DNA of 64,000 nt, from assembly GCA_963621145.1 (NCBI GenBank), contig CAVFDI010000001.1, positions 1 through 64,000 on the forward strand. The letters run 5' to 3'. Below are positions 59,895 to 64,000 of the stretch, piece after piece (positions within the stretch are counted from its first letter, which is position 1; each line of letters starts with the position of its first letter). The notes beneath the pieces were generated by a model. It was given only the letters and a program-made list of their open reading frames with translations. It did not search any database and had not been told where the DNA came from. Source of the DNA: W0P28-013 sp963621145 (GTDB lineage Bacteria; Bacteroidota; Bacteroidia; Bacteroidales; Paludibacteraceae). Both the position numbers and the translations under genes were made by a program.

Positions 59895-60734
59895 TTAATC
59901 AATATTTGTGATTTTATCGGGAGAATTAGCGATTTCTGGCGATTCTTCTTCGGCAGTGAGTTCGCGGTAGATTACTGCATCGCAACCCAATGCCCAAACT
60001 GCGATGATGATTTCCACAACCAACATCAGCAAAATGTACCACCATGGCGTGCTTGCACTCTGATTTGTAACGATGGAATCGACATAATTCGCTGTTTCGC
60101 TTGCCTGCGCTGCAGCTAATTCGTTTAGTTCCGCAATTTGCTCGTCGCTAAGGCTGTCAAGATTGTAGTATTCTTCGAGCAAACTTTGGTATTCTTGGTC
60201 GTCTGGCTCGGAATAGTCAATTGCCAAATTGTCGATTTTGTGAAGTTCTTCGTAAACCACTTGAGTGGTGCTCAGAATTATTGGTAAAATGCCGAGAATG
60301 AGCGAGATAGCGAAGATTCTCCATTTGTTGCCGTAGGTCAGTGTGTTGCTTCGTGTTAGGGCTTCGGTGGGCGACATTCCTTTGTCAATCACTAGATAAA
60401 TGCCCAATCCCCAAGCAATGCTCACTACAATGGCGGGAATGATGCCGCAGAAAACGAGCAACACAATGGCCAGCAACTCGAGTGCGAAAAGCAGAATGAC
60501 TTCGCCCATCATTTTGCGATATTTCGATTCGAAAATGAACAGCGGCGATACTGTTTTGCCTTGCGCCAAGGCCACAGGAATGCTGCAGATGGCAATGGTG
60601 GTGCCTACGTTGATGTATGGAACCCAGATGGTGAGAATCCAAAGCACAATGGCGCCGAGAATCGACAGGCAATTTTTCAAGCCAAGCGAAAAACCTTCGC
60701 TCAACACCGACAGAATTTGAAGCTTCTTTTTCAT
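59895..60734 (-). CDS. Multi-pass membrane protein (unnamed family)
   Basis: 279 residues from ATG 60734 (MKKKLQILSVLSEGFSLGLKNC); the long in-frame extension upstream overlaps the DUF2851 gene and is rejected. Hydrophobic helices at about 22-45, 48-60, 85-110, 112-130, 150-170 and 235-258. The acidic loop (DYSEPDDQEYQSLLEEYYNLDSLSDEQ) lies before the last helix. The layout (LGLKNCLSILGAIVLWILTIWVPYINVGTTIAI) resembles DUF975/YciC-like integral membrane proteins, but I cannot assign it. 20 nt after DUF2851, probably cotranscribed. Confidence 0.65.
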   Translation of the reverse strand: MKKKLQILSVLSEGFSLGLKNCLSILGAIVLWILTIWVPYINVGTTIAICSIPVALAQGKTVSPLFIFESKYRKMMGEVILLFALELLAIVLLVFCGIIPAIVVSIAWGLGIYLVIDKGMSPTEALTRSNTLTYGNKWRIFAISLILGILPIILSTTQVVYEELHKIDNLAIDYSEPDDQEYQSLLEEYYNLDSLSDEQIAELNELAAAQASETANYVDSIVTNQSASTPWWYILLMLVVEIIIAVWALGCDAVIYRELTAEEESPEIANSPDKITNID

Positions 60735-60754
60735 TTTTGTTGAGATTTTGAGGG

Positions 60755-62026
60755 TTAGTGTTCTATTTTTTTGAAAACAAAATTTGCAAAACGGCAGCGC
60801 AAGCAGTTGTGCGTGTCGCAGTAGGCGCGCTTCAGCTGAATGAGTGCTTGCGTGTCGGCGGCCGATTGTGGCACAATGCCTTCGGCTGCAAAACCATCGA
60901 CAATGTGATTTTTTTCGGCTGGCAGATTGCTCAGCAGGTCGATGGCGCGCTGCGTGGTGCGTTCGTCGTTGTGCGTGCGACCGTAGCAAAACAGGAATGG
61001 CGCAACAGTATTTATCAGCAAAAGATTGATGCTGTGCTCGGCCAAACGCTTCGGTTTCGATTTCGACTGTTCGCCAAAACGATAGTGCGTGAGCCAATAG
61101 TCTGTGGTTTCGCACTCGAATAGTTGGCGCAGCGCGGTTTCATCATCATTGGCGATGATTTGCGAGAAAAGTCGGTGCGAACGAAAAGCCAAATTGCCAA
61201 ATTGCGACAGCCGAATGGTTGGGAAATTGGCTGGGCGCAACCTCAAAAATTTCCACAGCGATGCGTCGATGGGCGTAAGGTTGAATTTTGCTTTCAGAAA
61301 ATTGTATTCGTGTTGCAATTGCGCCTGATAATCGTCTTTTGGCGTGCCTTCGAGCATTCCGGCTTGGCCGAAAAGCAGTGCTTCTATTTGCATCTCGCTA
61401 TTGCGATGCTTGCCGATGATGGCCAATGGCAGCGATTTTGCTAACCGCTCGAAGGCGAAGGCGTTGGTCGAAAAACCGAAATTTCGCGCCAGAACTACGT
61501 AGAATGCTTCGTCCCAATCGTTGGTGGTTTGTTGTAAAAGTGCTTCGATGGCGTGCGTTTTTTGTTCCAATCGCTCTATCAGTAGACGATCGAGCCATGC
61601 CATTTTTTCGGCTTCGGAAACACTTTTCAGACTGTTGGCGCAGCGCACAAAACGTGTTTCGCTCATCAGTTGTTCGTAAGTGGCGGCAAGTTCGGGCGCA
61701 AAACGCAGTTGCATTTGTGGAATGGTTTGCCCATCGGTGCGAGCAATGGTGCAATCGGACTCCAGCACTACATGCAGCACCACCGAATTGTAGGCGGGGT
61801 CGGTGGCGTGGCCGTGGCGCAACCAGTCGCTGGCGCGGCGGTGAAACTCCACATTTCCAGCCCACAGCGTGCCATCGATTTTCACCTTGGCATTGAACAC
61901 ATCGGGTCCAGCATCGGTGTTGCGTTGCCCCGTGTCTATTATCTCCACAGGCAGCCCGTCGATGGTAGTTTGCTGCGGCGCGAAACGCTTGCTAAACCAC
62001 ACATATTGCAGAAATTGCTCGTTCAT
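60755..62026 (-). CDS. DUF2851 family protein
   Basis: 423 residues from ATG 62026 (MNEQFLQYVWFSKRF); longer in-frame starts lie upstream of the promoter box. Family blocks: YVWFSKRFAPQQTTIDGLPVEIIDTGQRNTDAGPDVFNAKVKIDG and WAGNVEFHRRASDWLRHGHATDPAYNSVVLHVV, which resembles a PD-(D/E)xK-type nuclease core (Asp, Glu, and a following basic residue). C-terminal Cys cluster CDTHNCLRCRFANF, a possible metal site. Bacteroidota-wide and uncharacterised. The minus-strand promoter box TATCTTTG (62031-62038) is 4 nt before the ATG. Confidence 0.85.
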   Translation of the reverse strand: MNEQFLQYVWFSKRFAPQQTTIDGLPVEIIDTGQRNTDAGPDVFNAKVKIDGTLWAGNVEFHRRASDWLRHGHATDPAYNSVVLHVVLESDCTIARTDGQTIPQMQLRFAPELAATYEQLMSETRFVRCANSLKSVSEAEKMAWLDRLLIERLEQKTHAIEALLQQTTNDWDEAFYVVLARNFGFSTNAFAFERLAKSLPLAIIGKHRNSEMQIEALLFGQAGMLEGTPKDDYQAQLQHEYNFLKAKFNLTPIDASLWKFLRLRPANFPTIRLSQFGNLAFRSHRLFSQIIANDDETALRQLFECETTDYWLTHYRFGEQSKSKPKRLAEHSINLLLINTVAPFLFCYGRTHNDERTTQRAIDLLSNLPAEKNHIVDGFAAEGIVPQSAADTQALIQLKRAYCDTHNCLRCRFANFVFKKIEH

Positions 62027-62030
62027 TTTG

Positions 62031-62038
62031 CAAAGATA
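62031..62038 (-). promoter_or_regulatory. -7 promoter box for DUF2851 unit
   Basis: Minus-strand TATCTTTG only 4 nt before ATG 62026, implying a leaderless transcript. Confidence 0.5.
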
Positions 62039-62142
62039 GTGTTTTTTTGCAAAAGTGGCAAGAGGGTGTGAAGAAGAGATATTAAAATTTTGCAAGAAAA
62101 TGTTTGTCGATTAAAAATAAATGATTGTTTAGGTTGATTTTG

Positions 62143-62174
62143 CATACAACAACGAGCGCAGGATTTTTTTCTGC
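62143..62174. repeat. 32-bp direct repeat, left copy
   Basis: Starts CATACAACAACGAGCGCAGG, then A, seven T and CTGC. Identical over 32 bp to 62879-62910. Unlike the right copy it is not followed by the complementary arm, so it does not form the terminator hairpin. Confidence 0.85.
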
Positions 62175-62201
62175 CTTGTTTGTTTATCTACAAAAAAAAT
62201 G

Positions 62202-62209
62202 TATCTTTG
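62202..62209 (+). promoter_or_regulatory. Canonical promoter of PIN toxin-antitoxin module 2
   Basis: TATCTTTG with a TTTG -33 element at 62179-62182 (19-nt spacer), 26 nt before ATG 62236. Confidence 0.65.
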
Positions 62210-62235
62210 CCATTACTTTGAAAATCGAAAAAACT

Positions 62236-62457
62236 ATGGAAGCAATCACTTTTAGTCCAGCGCAGGTGCATGTATTCAATCTTGTTTCGCATATCAAGTC
62301 TAGCGAAGGATTGGAGCAGTTGCGCAAACAATTGGCGGCTTTTTATGCGCAGCAAGTGGATAAAGAGATGGATGAACTATGGGAAAGCGGAAAATGGAAT
62401 GAGCAAAAACTGCAATCGCTCCGTGGTTCCCATTTTCGTACACACTCTAGCAAATGA
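62236..62457 (+). CDS. Putative antitoxin of PIN toxin module 2
   Basis: 73 residues from ATG 62236 (MEAITFSPAQVHVFNLVSHIKSSEGL). Helical; contains LRKQLAAFYAQQVDKEMDELWESGKWNEQKLQSL, a pattern I recall from Bacteroides antitoxins paired with COG1569-type PIN toxins. Its TGA overlaps the toxin ATG (ATGA), implying translational coupling and antitoxin-first synthesis. DNA-binding part not identified. Confidence 0.7.
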   Translation: MEAITFSPAQVHVFNLVSHIKSSEGLEQLRKQLAAFYAQQVDKEMDELWESGKWNEQKLQSLRGSHFRTHSSK

Positions 62458-62867
62458 TTATGAGAGCGGTTGTTATTGATACGAATTGTTTGTTGCAGAT
62501 AATTGCTCGTAAAAGTCCATATCGTCCGATATGGGATGCGTTTTTGACGAACAAATATCAATTGTGCGTGTCAAACGAAATTTTGGATGAGTATCAAGAG
62601 GTATTAAGTCAGCAAATTACCTCTTCTGTGGCAGAAAATGTTGTGTTGATGATTTTGAATAGGGATAATGTACGGCTTGTCGATCCGCATTTTCACATGG
62701 AATTGATTGCTGCAGATCCCGATGATAATAAATTTGTGGATTGCGCTTTTGCTGTTGGAGCTGATTATTTAGTATCGGAGGATTCTCATTTCAAAGTTTT
62801 GCGAACAATCCCTTTCCCTCAACTAAATCTTGTCACGCTGGATGAATTCCTTCAAAGTTTGAGCTGA
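62454..62867 (+). CDS. PIN family toxin (COG1569-type)
   Basis: 137 residues from ATG 62454 (an internal ATG at 62460 gives MRAVVIDTN). PIN domain acidic residues: Asp of VIDTNCLLQ, Glu of SNEILDEYQEVL, and the late acidic pair in DPDDNKFVDCAFAVGADYLVSEDSHF. Matches 'putative toxin-antitoxin system toxin component, PIN family'. Probable Mg-dependent RNase. Forms a 736-bp repeat unit with its antitoxin, bounded by exact 32-bp repeats. Confidence 0.83.
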   Translation: MIMRAVVIDTNCLLQIIARKSPYRPIWDAFLTNKYQLCVSNEILDEYQEVLSQQITSSVAENVVLMILNRDNVRLVDPHFHMELIAADPDDNKFVDCAFAVGADYLVSEDSHFKVLRTIPFPQLNLVTLDEFLQSLS

Positions 62868-62878
62868 TTTTTGTTGGA

Positions 62879-62910
62879 CATACAACAACGAGCGCAGGAT
62901 TTTTTTCTGC
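62879..62910. repeat. 32-bp direct repeat, right copy
   Basis: Identical to 62143-62174. The last four bases (CTGC) start the right arm of the terminator at 62888-62924. Confidence 0.85.
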
Positions 62911-62924
62911 GCTCGTATGTTTTT
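62888..62924. terminator. Terminator after PIN toxin module 2
   Basis: ACGAGCGCAG (62888-62897) pairs with CTGCGCTCGT (62907-62916), a perfect 10-bp stem with GATTTTTTT-type loop, followed by ATGTTTTTA. May also end the minus-strand acetyltransferase pseudogene. Confidence 0.75.
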
Positions 62925-62937
62925 ATAGGGCTTTAAA

Positions 62938-63244
62938 TCAGCAATTCAGTGTTTTCACTACGCGGCATGGATTTCCAACGGCTATCGAGTTGTCGGGAAT
63001 GTCGCGAACCACTACCGAACCTGCGCCGATGGTGCAATTATTGCCGATGGTAACGCCAGGCAAGATGGTGGTGGAGCCGCCAATCCAGCAGTTGCTGCAA
63101 AATCTGTTGCAGTTCAGCGGTTTGGTTGGGCGGCGTGTTGTTGAATCGCCACAAAATATCTTTGCACGCTCCGATTTCGCAGAGCAACGCTTCGTCGCAG
63201 GCATCGTAAACCTGTCCAGCGAGCATTTTCTCTTTTTCGGTCAT
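62938..63244 (-). pseudogene. Maltose/galactoside O-acetyltransferase pseudogene, internally deleted
   Basis: On the minus strand an intact N-terminus ([20 protein letters not shown], then [23 protein letters not shown]) ends in one frame. The C-terminal hexapeptide region ([28 protein letters not shown], then [12 protein letters not shown]) continues in another frame. Compared with the usual roughly 190-residue enzyme, about 80-90 central residues, including the catalytic His region and most of the beta-helix, are missing, with the joint near 63085-63095. So the gene is broken by an internal deletion plus frameshift. The PIN module with its direct repeats abuts its 3' end. Confidence 0.8.
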
Positions 63245-63457
63245 TTTTTCTGATTTTTAGGCGTTTAATTAATCGGAATTTTAGTCCACAAAGGTAGCGC
63301 AAAAAGTCGGAAAAATGCGCCAATTTCTCACTAAAATAACAAAAACAATAAAAAATCATCGAAAAACGATAAAAATTTTGGTGGTTTCAAAAAAAAATTT
63401 TTACTTTGCAGGCTGAATTCGTGTGTAATCATTTTTTGACTAGAAAAATACCTCGAT

Positions 63458-64000
63458 ATGAAACGCATTCGCATACTTTGTTCGTTGTTGCTTTTGAGCC
63501 TTTTTATCGGCATTTTTCAAGAGTCGGTCATGTCGTTTGTCGAAGGTTTTCGGCTGGGACTGAGTGTGGCCGATTTCACCGAAAGCAATGGTTTGGACGA
63601 GGATACTTTTGTGTCGCTCGATGTGAAAACCACTGCGCCGCAGTTGCAACCCGAACTTTTGAACGCCAGCGATAGCACGCTTGTGGTGATGGCACCATCG
63701 ACTGTGGCGGTGTCGCTGTTCTATCCGCAAGGGCAAATGCATCGCAACGCATTGCAGCAATGCATCGCCATTTTTGGTACGGTGCTGAGTTTTGTGAGCA
63801 TCGCCATTTTCTTCTATCTGATTGTGCTATTGGTGAAAATCATTCTCTCGTTCCGCCGCGGGCAGATGTTCAACGAGCAGAACATTCGCCGAATAAACAT
63901 CATTGGCGTCGGATTTTTGGTGCTTGGCGTGCTGAATACGCTTTGGAGCGCGCTGAATGTCTATCTAGCATCGAGTGTGGTGATGCTGCAAGGTTACGAA
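63458..64000 (+). CDS. DUF2975 domain-containing membrane protein (3' truncated by window)
   Basis: At least 181 residues from ATG 63458 (MKRIRILCSLLLLSLFIGIF). A signal/membrane helix at the start, a periplasmic stretch (about 25-95), a helix near 103-127 (CIAIFGTVLSFVSIAIFFYLIVLLVKII), then the family motif FRRGQMFNEQNIRRINIIGVGFLVLG and a further helix. This is the DUF2975 arrangement; in many genomes such genes are followed by a small XRE-type regulator, which would lie outside the window. The reading frame is open at base 64000. A promoter-like TTACTTTG lies at 63401-63408. Confidence 0.8.
   Translation, partial: MKRIRILCSLLLLSLFIGIFQESVMSFVEGFRLGLSVADFTESNGLDEDTFVSLDVKTTAPQLQPELLNASDSTLVVMAPSTVAVSLFYPQGQMHRNALQQCIAIFGTVLSFVSIAIFFYLIVLLVKIILSFRRGQMFNEQNIRRINIIGVGFLVLGVLNTLWSALNVYLASSVVMLQGYE

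Noticed and set aside
1..64000. tRNA, rRNA, CRISPR arrays and IS elements
   Set aside because: I looked for cloverleaf-like segments with CCA-type ends, regularly spaced direct repeats and transposase motifs and saw none that I could support.

Overview
The window is chromosomal DNA from a member of the Bacteroidota, most likely order Bacteroidales. The evidence is the recurrent TAnnTTTG promoter box (more than 20 instances upstream of genes), lineage-typical families (GSCFA, DUF4301, DUF2851, HYC_CC_PP, DUF3298 lipoproteins), a PorZ-like type IX secretion protein with a C-terminal sorting domain, and many short lipoproteins. I cannot name a genus. I see no phage, IS element, CRISPR array, rRNA or tRNA. 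Gene content is mostly core housekeeping, broken up by small accessory modules.

Layout: 1-6.7 kb holds uvrA, a decayed membrane-protein gene, an arginine decarboxylase-type polyamine enzyme with a hairpin leader, a YtxH / holin-like / YqjK-like envelope trio and a DUF3791-DUF3990 small-protein module. 6.7-17.5 kb holds DUF177-rpmF, a metal-linked operon (HYC_CC_PP protein, TonB receptor, HMA protein), a DUF3298 lipoprotein, rsmG, a second DUF3990 module, an MBL hydrolase, a gamma-carbonic anhydrase, DUF4301 and an S1/P1 nuclease. 17.6-26 kb holds a TPR/OmpA-like lipoprotein, a radical SAM protein, mnmG with two parS-like palindromes, apt, uvrC and a PIN toxin-antitoxin pair. 26-36.7 kb holds rimP-nusA-infB, an M13 peptidase, trmB, a small acidic lipoprotein, a HisG-like protein lacking key active-site residues, and pgk.

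36.8-43 kb is a galactan/galactose locus: secreted GH53 galactanase and a GH5-like enzyme divergent from galM-galK. 43-50.6 kb holds a CvpA family protein, nspC, GSCFA and the rdgB-porZ-phosphoethanolamine transferase operon. 50.8-56.8 kb holds rnr, a SIMPL protein, a lipoprotein, a C_GCAxxG_C_C protein, dtd and deoC. 57-64 kb holds polA, a membrane protein, DUF2851, a second PIN toxin-antitoxin pair flanked by exact 32-bp direct repeats, an acetyltransferase pseudogene and a DUF2975 gene cut by the window end.

Most notable signals: (1) a 13-bp motif, CCGATGAAATGGC, with six exact and several near copies on both strands, in intergenic DNA and inside genes; (2) the 736-bp toxin-antitoxin unit bounded by identical 32-bp repeats that overlap an intrinsic terminator; (3) two separate DUF3990 (predicted ADP-ribosyltransferase-fold) modules; (4) parS-like sites next to mnmG; (5) the HisG paralogue with a degraded PRPP site.
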